From contig CM055097.1 in assembly GCA_029204225.1 (NCBI GenBank), positions 65,417,040 to 65,481,039 of the forward strand: a stretch of DNA of 64,000 bases, in the 5' to 3' direction. This document shows, piece by piece, positions 11,000 to 20,566 of this stretch. The position numbers and the translations under genes are program-made. Each line of letters begins with the position of its first letter. Within the stretch, counting starts at the first letter, position 1. The notes under the pieces are model-generated. The model had not been told where the DNA came from, did not search any database, and worked only from the letters and a program-made list of their open reading frames with translations. The stretch comes from Diphasiastrum complanatum. Lineage: Eukaryota; Streptophyta; Lycopodiopsida; Lycopodiales; Lycopodiaceae.

Positions 11000-11690
11000 A
11001 AAGTGAAGGAATAGGGACCATTACCTTGAAGATTGCATCTTCAAAGTGCTATCTCTTTATAAAGTTCTCTTTGTTCCAAAGCTCACAAAGAACCTCATAA
11101 GTGTTGGCCAATCACTTTATAATGGCCTTGATGTCAAATTCCATATTGACACTTGTGTGATGAAGAAAGATGATCCTTGCACATGGATCTATATTTGGAG
11201 GCATCTATGAATTGGATCCAAGAGAGAGTGCAAACTCTTGTGATATTGCATATGTGACCAAGCAATCTGAGGAGTTATGGCATAGAAGGGCCATTCCAAT
11301 TACAAATCTATGTATTCTATGGGATACACATGGTTATATCTTCTATCTTCAAAATCCAACGTGTTTGATTATTTCCTCAAGCTCAAAGCTTATGTTGAGA
11401 AGCAAACCTCTATCAAGATCAAAGCATTGAGTTGTGATGGTGGTGGAGAGTACATCTCCAACAAGTTTCATGATTTTTGTGAGCAAGAAGGATTCAAAAG
11501 AGAATTCTCTTGTGCCTATTCCCCTTCTCAAAATGGGGTGGCCGAGGAAGAATAGAGCCTATGCGAGTGTGCCAAAGCTTTGAGACTTGAAGCATCCTTA
11601 CCAAAGGATTTTTGGGAAGAGGCCAGCAATTGTGTCAATTATCTTTGCTATAGACTCCCTCATCTTGCTCTTGCATTAGAGAAAATATGG
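11000..11690 (+). pseudogene. Copia pre-integrase/integrase fragment
   Basis: Continues the same element in several frames. SVGQSLYNGLDVKFHIDTC-like sequence, then EELWHRR (start of the zinc-binding GAG-pre-integrase motif), then after an internal deletion SCDGGGEYISNKFHDFCEQE and SPSQNGVAEE. These correspond to SDNGGEY and QQNGVAERKNRT, the second Asp and the Glu of the integrase triad. LCECAKALRLEASLPKDFWE follows. Homology ends at about 11690. RT and RNase H are missing. Confidence 0.8.
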
Positions 11691-11699
11691 GCCCAAAGA

Positions 11700-12592
11700 G
11701 GGTCCTATAAGAAATGCCATGTAGGAGAGAGAAAAATAACAATAAAGTAGTTAAAATATTACTTTATAACTTCTTCATGCATATGCCCACACTACTTTCC
11801 ATGAAAATGAATCCCTTATTTTAGTCACATCAAATTTCACTGGTGCTTAACCATAGTTAGAGTATAATTTTGAAAATGTCAAAATATTCTCTCCCAATAG
11901 TTGGAAACACTAAAAAATTTGAATTAGGAGTGACATTTTAGAGACAAAGCCTACGCCATTCTATCTCTAGGGTCAAATAGGTGTCTAGCGCCATCTTCAG
12001 TTCTGTTATTGTCATTGTGTTGTTTGCTACTATACTCCTATACTAATGACAAAGTTTTATCATTCTCATGTGGATCTGTCACCAGAATATGCTCCACTCA
12101 TGACAAGAAATTCAAAACAACCCAAATTATCAACTTCTGGTATGATCCGAAACAAGGAGAAAAAGTTAAAGCATATAGATTTATGGTCATCAAGAACATT
12201 GTATCCTATTGGTTCCTATTCGTTGCAATATTATGGATTTCATTCGGTGACTCAATTGATAATCTATATGTGTCATTGGCCTTTTGGATTATGGTGAGAA
12301 TTTGAAACTCTATGGGAATACACATTCAATGCAAACAATACATTATTTGGAAGAAGAATTAAGTAAAATAGCAAAGGAGTGCAAAGAAAAATCTACAAAG
12401 TTGAAAACTTGTTTGGAAGAAAATGAGATGTTCAAGAAGGAGATTCAAATGTTGAAATCTTCTTTGTGTCATTTTACAACTAGTAATGATGAGATAAAAA
12501 TTGCATTTCATCCATGAGTATCTCATATTTGTCTTTTGTTAAAGATATGGATTTGCTCAACAGAAAGATAAAATACAAAAAGAGCTAAAGAC
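11700..12592 (+). other. No firm feature; weak gag-like coiled coil at 12284-12517
   Basis: Mostly AT-rich. The open frame at 12284-12517 reads LEEELSKIAKECKEKSTKLK and on, rich in Glu/Lys with heptad-like leucines, as in the coiled-coil part of some plant copia gag proteins. No other motif supports it. Two overlapping frames at 12009-12305 have nothing recognisable. Confidence 0.3.
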
Positions 12593-12824
12593 TGTTAGAA
12601 ACCAATGACAAACTTGTTACTGTTTACAATTTACTGTTGATAGTTGTTACTAGCTGTAAGTAGCTATAGGCTAGTCTATAGTCAACTACTAGTTTTCTCT
12701 CTCTATATTCAGGGTTTATTGTAGTCTCTTTCAGTTAGTGCTACAGTGTGATGGTGTGTTCTTCCTCTTTCTCTTGGTGATTGTTTATGGTGATTGATTG
12801 ATAGTGCTCATCAGATTATTGACA
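12593..12824 (+). repeat. Short copia-type LTR
   Basis: Begins TGTTAGAAACC and ends ATTATTGACA directly before TGGTACCAGAGC, one mismatch from the iMet PBS (12825-12836). It is about 232 bp, with a TCTATATTCAGG promoter-like stretch near 12703. The body appears to be only a short leader and a start ATG at 12861, cut by the palindrome-rich sequence from 13072. Confidence 0.6.
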
Positions 12825-13071
12825 TGGTACCAGAGCCTGATAGTCCTGTGTGCCTGATCAATGGATACAACTTGTCACAGGCTTCGCAATGAAGTGAGGA
12901 AGTCCTTCACTGGAGGTGAAAGCTTGGAGAGGCAAAATTTAGAAGAAATTCTTCCTTGGAGTATTTTGCAGGTTTTGGAGCTTATAATCATCAGTGGGGA
13001 ACGAAGACACGGTCTCGGAGGCATCAGACTGGTCAGGGTAGCATCAGACAGATTGAAAATATGTTGAGTTG

Positions 13072-13615
13072 CACAAGAACACATATAGCAAATATCCACG
13101 CACAATACAAAGGAGGACGTGCGGGCAAAAAAAAATTTGCGTGGATATAGCCATGGATTGGCGTGGATATACGCGTGGATACAAGCGCGTGGATTATCCA
13201 TGTGTGGATGTTCCACGCAAATGTCATTTCCAGCAGCAGATCGGCCGGATGTCGTGAAATTCAAAATGCATGGATTATCCACGCCAAGTCCGACTACCGG
13301 CAGCCGGACAAAACTCCGACACCCGGAGCAGGAAATAGGAATTCTAATCTCACGTGGATTATCCACGCCATAGTAAAAATGAAATAGAAAAGGCTCAGCT
13401 TTCACGTGGATATTGCGTGGATAATTATCCACGCGTGGATTATCCACGTGAAAATTGCTTTATCCACGCAAAATTCAGAGAGTTGAGGCCATGGATACCA
13501 CGTGGATAAATTTTTTTGTATATCCACATGGTATCCACCTAGATAGGTTTCTAGAATTTGCGTGGATATCCACGCGTGGATAATCCACGCAAAATTTTTT
13601 GTCCAAAAAAAAACA
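13072..13615. repeat. Palindrome array, CGTGGAT/ATCCACG motif (left copy)
   Basis: Dense direct and inverted copies of CGTGGAT and ATCCACG. Perfect palindromes include the 20-bp GCGTGGATAATTATCCACGC at 13415-13434 and 14 bp at 13561-13574. The 17-bp arm at 13574-13590 and the 15-bp arm at 13353-13367 have one central base. CCGG/CGAC-rich islands lie between them. All frames read as strings of Trp-Ile-Ile-His-Ala, which is a by-product of the repeat. It shares GATGTTCCACGCAAA with the right array. Confidence 0.85.
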
Positions 13616-14366
13616 TTTGGTGCAAACCAAAATGTGGTTCGCTCCAAAACTAGAGGTGACTTTCTATTTTTGTGTTGTGTGAGAGAGAGAGAAAAAGAGA
13701 GTATAGATGGGAGTGAGAATGAGATGAGGATGAATGTGAGTGAGAAGATTGATAGTGTTTAGAATTTTTAGTTCATTGATGGATGTTAATAGTATGTGTT
13801 TTGTGATCATAAGTTTTAAGATCTTTTTTGTTTGTGATGTAGGTTTGGATATGACAAATGAAAAATGAACTTTCATTGCAAAGGATTCAAAGATCAAGTA
13901 CATGCAAAAGGAAAAGCAAAGATTGCAAAACAATGGAGATACAATAGTAAAGGTAAATTCACATTTATTTTGATTCATTTGATATTTAGTTGATAGCTCA
14001 ATGTGTTATCTATTGATGCATTATATTGTGGGTTCCATTACTTTTTATTGTGCATTCTAGCATGCAAATCATGTGCTAAAATAGATACATTGCATTGAAT
14101 TCATTAATGGATACATTTGCATTGCATGGATGTGCATTAAATAGACTATACATTGCATTGAATACATCAATAGATACATTTGCAATCAATGGATGTGCAT
14201 TCAATAGACTATACATTTGCATTCATATGCATTCAAAATTTTTGCAAGAATGATGTGATGCCAAAACATTATATTGATTGATTTGAAAACAAGTACATTG
14301 ATGAGAGAATAAATTCTCTCTTCCTACATTGCCTTCTACAAGGCCTTACATTTAATTTAAAAACCT

Positions 14367-14911
14367 CTACTCATCATCACTTCCTCCCTCCTCGCCTCCT
14401 TCATCTTGTAGGTGTACGTTGGTGTCCACATCTTCAAACTCCCCTTCGCTCTCATTCATGTACTCTTCCACGTTCTCTTCCACATTTTCCACAGTTTGTT
14501 CCACATCACTAACACTTGAAGCTGTAGAGCCTCTCTACAAAGTAGAATCAAAGATTTAATTAAAGTGAGATGAAACTTACTTGTAAACCACAAAGTAAAC
14601 AATCACAAAACAATAAATGTTAAGAGTTTACGATTGGAAACAATCCATGGAATTCCATAAAAGCCTTAAGGCCAGCATATCCATGATCGTAACCTTGCTT
14701 GTACTCCGCGGCGGTCATGTGTCTTCCAAAATCACTAAGCTTCATTCAACAAAAAAACATAGTTTAGCAATACAATATAGTTTAGCAATAAAAAAACATT
14801 AACAATCTCACTACAAAAATAGAATCATATTAAAAAATATTGCACTTACAAATTGGGCCTCTAGATTGCCCCTTCCTCCCGATCCCAAGTGACTTTGAAC
14901 ATCACTTGCTT
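14367..14911 (-). pseudogene. Spliced gene fragment: three exons of an unknown acidic-tailed protein
   Basis: Three consecutive exons read cleanly on the minus strand with canonical splice sites. Exon A is 14911-14850 (CTTTTAG before, GTAAGTG after; encodes SDVQSHLGSGGRGNLEAQF). Exon B is 14739-14632 (36 codons; SDFGRHMTAAEYKQGYDHGY, then AGLKAFMEFHGLFPI; GTAAAC after). Exon C is 14534-14367 (56 codons, TTGTAG before), ending in a strongly acidic tail (NVEENVEEYMNESEGEFED to GGEEGGSDDE) and stop TAG. The B and C junctions are phase 0. I do not recognise the protein. Its position inside the CACTA span makes a transposon-encoded accessory protein (TNP1-like role) possible, but that is inference. 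Upstream exons, perhaps near 15240-15330, are not established. It could be intact. Confidence 0.55.
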
Positions 14912-15053
14912 CTAAAAGGAAAAATCGAAATAGAATATTTAGATGAAGTTATTCTCTCACTTGCTTCTAAAAGGAAAAATCCAAATAGAATGATTAGATG
15001 AAGTTAATCTCTCTAAAAGAAAAAATCCAAATAGAATGATTAGATGTAGTTAA
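14900..15053. repeat. Tandem repeat, about 57-bp and 49-bp units
   Basis: Three copies of a unit containing CTAAAAGGAAAAATCCAAAT, then AGAATGATTAGATGAAGTTA and TCTCTC, with the third slightly shorter. It overlaps the acceptor side of exon A of the minus-strand gene fragment. Confidence 0.75.
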
Positions 15054-15097
15054 TCTTGATTTCCATATTCAATCACCCATAATAGCCTCTCATTCAC

Positions 15098-15197
<100 letters not shown>

Positions 15198-15440
15198 ATG
15201 AAAGAGTTAAAGGTAACCAACACTCCCAATTCTAGGAAGGTGTGTAGCCCTTGTTTTCTTCCGTTAAAGGCGTGGTTCAAATGTTTTTTGTTAAAAGATG
15301 AGTTCCACAAAAAAGCCCAAATGCTGCAGGGAGGGAGCATGTGGTGACATTCTGGAGTAGGATATAATCATGTGGTTTGGGAGTTTTGATTAGCACTCTA
15401 TAATATTCTCTCTGTTTTTCTCTTCATGTGTGTTTAGGGT

Positions 15441-15497
15441 CGGTGTGGGTGTGTGTGTGTGTGTGCGCGTGCGTGTGTTTGTGTGTTTGTGTGTATG
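15441..15497. repeat. (TG)n microsatellite with CG interruptions
   Basis: TG/GTGTGT run broken by GCGCGTGCG, in the spacer between the two GA arrays. Confidence 0.9.
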
Positions 15498-15548
15498 TTT
15501 CATGCTACTGGTTTACGGTTTGTGTTATATATCAATTTATGTTTCATG

Positions 15549-15656
<108 letters not shown>

Positions 15657-15685
15657 TGATACATCTAACATTTTCAACTTTGCAG

Positions 15686-16708
15686 AAGAAGGACCATAAG
15701 TTGGTTTCAAGAAAAAGAGTTGCAAGAGAGATCGAGAATATGATTGATAGGATAAATCACATGAATATTGATTTTGGATCATCATTGGCCCTAGATGATA
15801 CTCTTGTTGATGATGACCCCTTGCATGATATAATTAGTTTATCAATGCCTTGTGATTCAATCCATGTCTCCAAATCTCTAGAACGTTCTTACCACCCAGC
15901 CACACCTATCCTAGATGTTGCACATGAGTCCTCCACGATACTCCATGTAGATTCCACAAACATGACCACCCCTTTAAAAAAGAGAACACGTCTTGGACGT
16001 ATTATGACTAGTTTGAAAGACACTTGCAAATTACTACGCATTGTTGATGTGTCAAAAGACATTCTAGGTCCTTTGTCTGACCTTCCTCTTCCACCTAGCT
16101 TGCAACCATTGGTTAAAACTTTTATTAGAAGTAGATATTCGTGTTGGCCACTCCAATCACCATTACCATTAAATGGAACACCATTTACGTATTGAGGTCG
16201 AATGTACATGATCATGCCTAGTGAACACTTTCTTGAGGCTGGTTTGGGCCTTTTTGCATTTAGTATTGAGGTCCCTTTAAATAGTGTTGTGACATTGATG
16301 CCATATGTAGGACCTCAATACAATTGGGGTGATTGGCATGCTTTGTGTCGTCACCAATGGAGGATGCAAGTATATGGCTTGAATTCAAATGCTTGTTCTT
16401 TAAAGGAGCAACGCATGCAAGGAGGCAACATCTCAAGGGCAAATCGTACATACATTGATGAATGTCCAGATGTGCATGGAAACATTGCTACATATATAAA
16501 TAGTTCCATTGGCCACCCTCTATTGACGAATTGTGATTTTGAAGAACGTACCAATGGAAAAGAAGAATATTTTACTAGGAATGTAAAGGGCACTTATGTA
16601 ATGGTCTGTGCCCCTAGATCTATCAGGTTTGGGGAGGAATTGTTCATCAAGTATAGTTTCAACCGTCCTCTACCCAAATGTTTGCAAAAGACAATAAGTC
16701 AAATGTGA
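15686..16708 (+). pseudogene. SET-domain-like protein ORF inside the CACTA element
   Basis: One reading frame runs from the acceptor-like CTTTGCAG to TGA at 16706-16708, broken only by TGA at 16193-16195. The N-terminal half is Ser/Asp/Leu-rich with a basic KKRTRLGR patch and no known domain. The second half (from ATG 16202, 168 codons) shows the SET layout in order: EAGLGLFA (residues 12-19), PYVGPQY (34-40), HGNIATYINSS (92-102) with NC at 110-111, and GEELFIKY (144-151). These match GxGxFA, YxG, NxARFINHSCxPNC and ExxxDY. SET proteins use S-adenosylmethionine to methylate lysines, usually on histones. NHSC is replaced by NSS and the pre- and post-SET cysteine clusters are not seen, so activity is doubtful. 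It lies upstream of and colinear with TNP2. Capture of a host gene fragment is the simplest origin. Confidence 0.6.
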
Positions 16709-16784
16709 AGATTTAAATTTTGTTGATATGTAGAGATGTATGATCCATGCATCTTGATTGTATTTGGTTTGTGTCATTAAATAT

Positions 16785-17020
16785 GTCAAATGTTAGGAGC
16801 ATTATTCATCATTTGTCTAGATTAAATGTTAGGAGCATTATTCGTCTTTGAGTTTATTGAATGTTAACAAGTTGAAAAGACAAATCTGAATAATAGATAC
16901 ATTGGTATGTTCATACTTTTTAAACTAAGAGGTAGTTTATATTCATTTGCAACATTTAGATCTATCAAGTATTGGGAGGAAATGTTTATCAAGCATTGTT
17001 TCAACCTACTTGTTATTTTG
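16785..17020 (+). repeat. Short repeats and a duplicated SET tail
   Basis: AAATGTTAGGAGCATTATTC occurs twice (about 16788 and 16824). Bases about 16955-17012 repeat, with changes, the SET ORF end at about 16612-16665: TAGATCTATCA, then TTGGGGAGGAA or TTGGGAGGAA, then TCATCAAG or TTATCAAG and TTTCAACC. The second copy still translates as RSIKYWEEMFIKHCFN against RSIRFGEELFIKYSFN. This looks like a local duplication, not a second gene. Confidence 0.65.
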
Positions 17021-17036
17021 ATATATAGGATTCTTT

Positions 17037-20000
17037 ATCCTCATTTAGTGTTGGAGACAACAATCCTCGTAATGGCCGATGTAGACGACGAATACAATAT
17101 AACGGCCCACATATAAAGCAATTACCTCATCGTCTATGTCAAGGCTTAAAAGAGATGATGGAAATTGATGAGTGCATTAATCAAGAGACTAGTGCATCCG
17201 AATCTAGCTCATCTAGATCTACTTCTTCGCAAACAAGTTCCAACGATGAAAATGAGCTTCCAATGGATGATGAATTTGAAGTCATGGGAGACATGTTGGA
17301 TGATATGTACGAGAACAATATTGCAGCTAGACACAATGAACAAGATGAGGAGGTACTTTTGTCTAAAGAAGAAAAGAAAATGCGAGAAGAATCAAAGACC
17401 GCATTGTATCTTAGAGCAAAGACATATCGTTTGGCGACTTCTCTACTTCTATTAAGTCTTCAAGGCAAATATAGATGGAGTGACCAAAGCCCCACATCAA
17501 TATTTGAGTAAATCTTTGAAACAAAATTTACAATTTGGACATCGAGTGATATTTTTTTTACAATTACTTCTTTTGTCATGTATAGACTATTGAAAAACAA
17601 AATTCTCCCAGAAGGGAATGTCATGCTTGAGACAAGAGATGAGGCACGAAAGATGTTGTCTAACATCGGGATGGACTACAAGCAATATCATGCATGTCCA
17701 AAAGATTGTATTTTATATCGAGGAAGGTACAAATCACTCAAGAAATGTCCCATTTGTGATACTCCTCGATATAGAGATGATTTGCAAGGGGCAACCATTC
17801 TGTGCAAAGTTTTACGACATTTTTCAGTAATTCCACAATTGCAACGTTTATTTCATTGTAAATCTCTTGCACAACTTATGGACTGGCATGCACACCATAC
17901 CTCTACGGATGGAATGATGAGGGTACCTTCAGATTCACCTGCATGGAAACACATCAACAAAGAGTATCCAAGCTTTGCCAATGAGTCAAGAAATGTGAGA
18001 TTTGGTCTTGCGACAGATGGTGTTAACCCCTTTGGTGTACGAGTAGCTACATGGCTCATTTGGCCTGTTTGCTTGGTAAATTATAATATTCCTCCTTAGT
18101 TGAGTACAAAAAAGAGACACATTATGTTGTCACTTTTAATTCCTGGCCAACGCAAGGTTAAGAACATGGATGTGTATCTTGAGCCGCTTATTGACGAGTT
18201 GGAAGATTTGTGGAAGGGGATAAAAGCATATGACATTTCGTGCCCCTTACATGAGAGGGAGGTTACACTACATGCCATTGTAATGTGGACAATGCATGAC
18301 TATCCAGGATTAGGTGAATGCTCAGGTAATCATTCAAACAATGTCCATCTTGTGTACATAAGAGTTTGTTTACAGTTACATACAACTAGTAATTCTTGAC
18401 ATTTACATGATATACTACAATGGCTATAATTATTCTTTGACATATACTTTTTTTAATAGTGATTGATAGTATCCATTTGTTGGGTAGGCTTTCAAACGGC
18501 TGGAAAAAATGCTTGTTTTTTGTGCGGGCCAAATTTTGTGGGAAGATACTCGTTTAGTCTCAAAAAAGTGGTTTATGAAAATCATCGTAAATACTTGCAT
18601 GAAGGCCATCCATTCAGAGACACTCATAGAAGAGGTTTTGGAGGAAGAGTTGAGAGAGAGATGCCTCCAAAGAGAATCTTCGTGAAAGATTGGCGAATAC
18701 TATGGGAGGAATCTCAAGCAAAGCCAATCGATGGTATGAAAAGATTATCTATATTTCGTCGTTTGGAATATTGAAATAACCTTTTGATTCTTGATCCCAT
18801 GCACATATTTAAAAATGTGGGTGAATCTATTTGGAAACACTTGATTGATGAAAAAAATACCATTGCTGCAAGGCACGATCTAAAAGAATCAGACACCAAA
18901 AAAGAATATTGGATAAAGGATGGTGAAGATCATGCTCCAAAAGTACCTTGGACATTCACTAAGGATGAGCTTAACCATGTGCGCTCCATTATTTATGACA
19001 TTAGAACACCAACTGGTTTTGCTCATTCTTTACGGTCATCATTCACGGTGGATGGAAAGTTGCAAGGTCTCAAATCTCATGATTGGCTAAAGATGATTCA
19101 ATTCACCTATCCAATGTCAATTCGTGGGTGCTTGTCAAAAGATATTTGTGAGACCATATACAAACTATCAATCATTGTCAGATATTTACATGTACTTGGT
19201 GCATTTTTCTATTTAGTATTTATTAATTGGAAATTCAAATAGACATAAAATGGATTGAATATGTTGTAGATGGATGTGTTCAAAAGAAATCCGTGAGTTG
19301 GATCTTCGCAAGAGACATGAGCATATAGTGGAGATTGTGTGCATGTTTGAAAAATATTTTTCAACTTTCATCATGGACTCACAAGTGCATTTATTGTGCA
19401 CTTGGTTGAAGAAGTTCTATTGCTGGTCCAGTGCACACTAGGTATAAGTGCATAAATCATCTTTTGCATGTGTATTTAAACTAAATCAATTGATACATAA
19501 ACTGATTAAATAAAACACTTATTTTTAACCATTTGTGACTTTTTAGGTGGATGTTTTTTAAGGAAAGGTACATGAAAGTCTTAAAAGATTTTGTGCGTCA
19601 AAAGACAAGGCCTGAAGGTAGCATGTCAGAGGGATGGTTAGTACATGAATCTCTCTTTTATGTTACTAAAATTTTGCACCAACTACATCCATCTACTCCA
19701 CTATTGTGGCGTGATGAGGAAGCCGAAGAGGTAACTAGTGAAAAACCACAAGGGATGGGAAAGGTCCATAGGTTGGCACTCTTCCAACGAGAAAAAATTC
19801 TACATTCATGCTTTATAATTGTGGAGTTATGGATAAATGGTTAGACCTATATGAAGAAGAAAAAAAAAAAGAGGGCCTTGTCTAGAAAGCGCTAACGACA
19901 GAATAGAGGTAGACACATGGCCTCAAGTTCACATGATCTTGAGCCATTTCCCAAGGAATGCACTATAGAGTGGATGCATGACACACTACAAAAAGCAACA

Positions 20001-20250
20001 AAAGAGGGACAAAAAATATCAAACCTAGAATGGGACTTTGCAAGAGGATGCAAATGGAAGGTATTATTCTTTAGATACTTTATTATTAGAACATTCTTGT
20101 CTATAATAATATCTTGTTTAATCATTTTGAAACACCGTGTTCATTCACATGTTTGTCATGTGGCAGTGCAAAATGTATAATGCTATATAGGCTTTTGGTT
20201 TCCACTTTCGTGTTGAAAGGATTGATAACAAGAGACGCACACACGATACT
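17037..20250 (+). pseudogene. CACTA transposase TNP2 (TnpD-like), multi-exon, decayed
   Basis: TNP2 is the catalytic transposase of CACTA elements. Exons can be followed by frame and splice sites: about 17037-17507; 17586-18325; 18488 to about 19190; about 19271-19441; 19547 to about 20060; 20167 to about 20250. Introns 17508-17585, 18326-18487, 19442-19546 and 20061-20166 all run GT to AG and restore frame. Key blocks are EARKMLSNIGMDYKQYHACP, KDCILYRG, KKCPICDTPRYR, VRFGLATDGVNPFG, WPVCLVNYNIPP, MDVYLEPLIDELEDLW, LILDPMHIFKNV, then GPVHTR joined to WMFFKERYMKVLKDFVRQ and FGFHFRVERIDNKRRTHDT. Stops at 18097-18099 (TAG) and 18772-18774 (TGA) stand where Trp is expected (IPPW, EYW), and another lies near 20190. 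The 3' end is cut by a copia LTR. Confidence 0.85.
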
Positions 20251-20511
20251 TAGAATTTGCTTTGCACAGGAACATAGATCATGCTACACAGTAACACAGA
20301 TAGAAAACACTCTCCACAGCAAGCTCACATAGCAACTGTATTTCTGAAAATAAAATTACACTGTACATATAGTTGTTCACTCAGATAACCCATGCATGAC
20401 CCAGGTTGCCGTTGGCGGGATGCATGTCCCATCGTGGCTAGGCCAACTGATCTTTATCCACTAATAGGACCCACAGTACAGTAACACAGTGATTCTACTT
20501 TTAATTCTAAC
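20250..20511 (-). repeat. Copia 3' LTR (minus strand), right edge at polypurine tract
   Basis: On the minus strand it follows TTTAAGGGAGAGAG, a polypurine tract 3' of the RNase H end, and begins TTAGAATTAAAAG. It has probably lost the leading TG. It interrupts TNP2 coding sequence after THDT, so its left edge lies near 20250 and is approximate. No matching 5' LTR is visible right of 24683. Confidence 0.55.
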
Positions 20512-20566
20512 TCTCTCCCTTAAAGTAGAGTCTACTTTTTATACAGTCATATACATAGCTTTAAAG

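Noticed and set aside
13072-13615. CRISPR-like appearance of short palindromic repeats
   Set aside because: Spacing is irregular, repeats vary, both orientations occur, and the context is a plant transposon.
12875-13647. Overlapping open frames on both strands rich in Trp-Ile-Ile-His-Ala
   Set aside because: All frames on both strands give the same motif because the DNA is an inverted-repeat array. A real protein would not be open in every frame.
14809-14822. CACTACAAAAATAG as a CACTA terminal inverted repeat
   Set aside because: It lies inside an intron of the minus-strand exons, has no inverted partner at a sensible distance, and the motif is common in AT-rich plant DNA.
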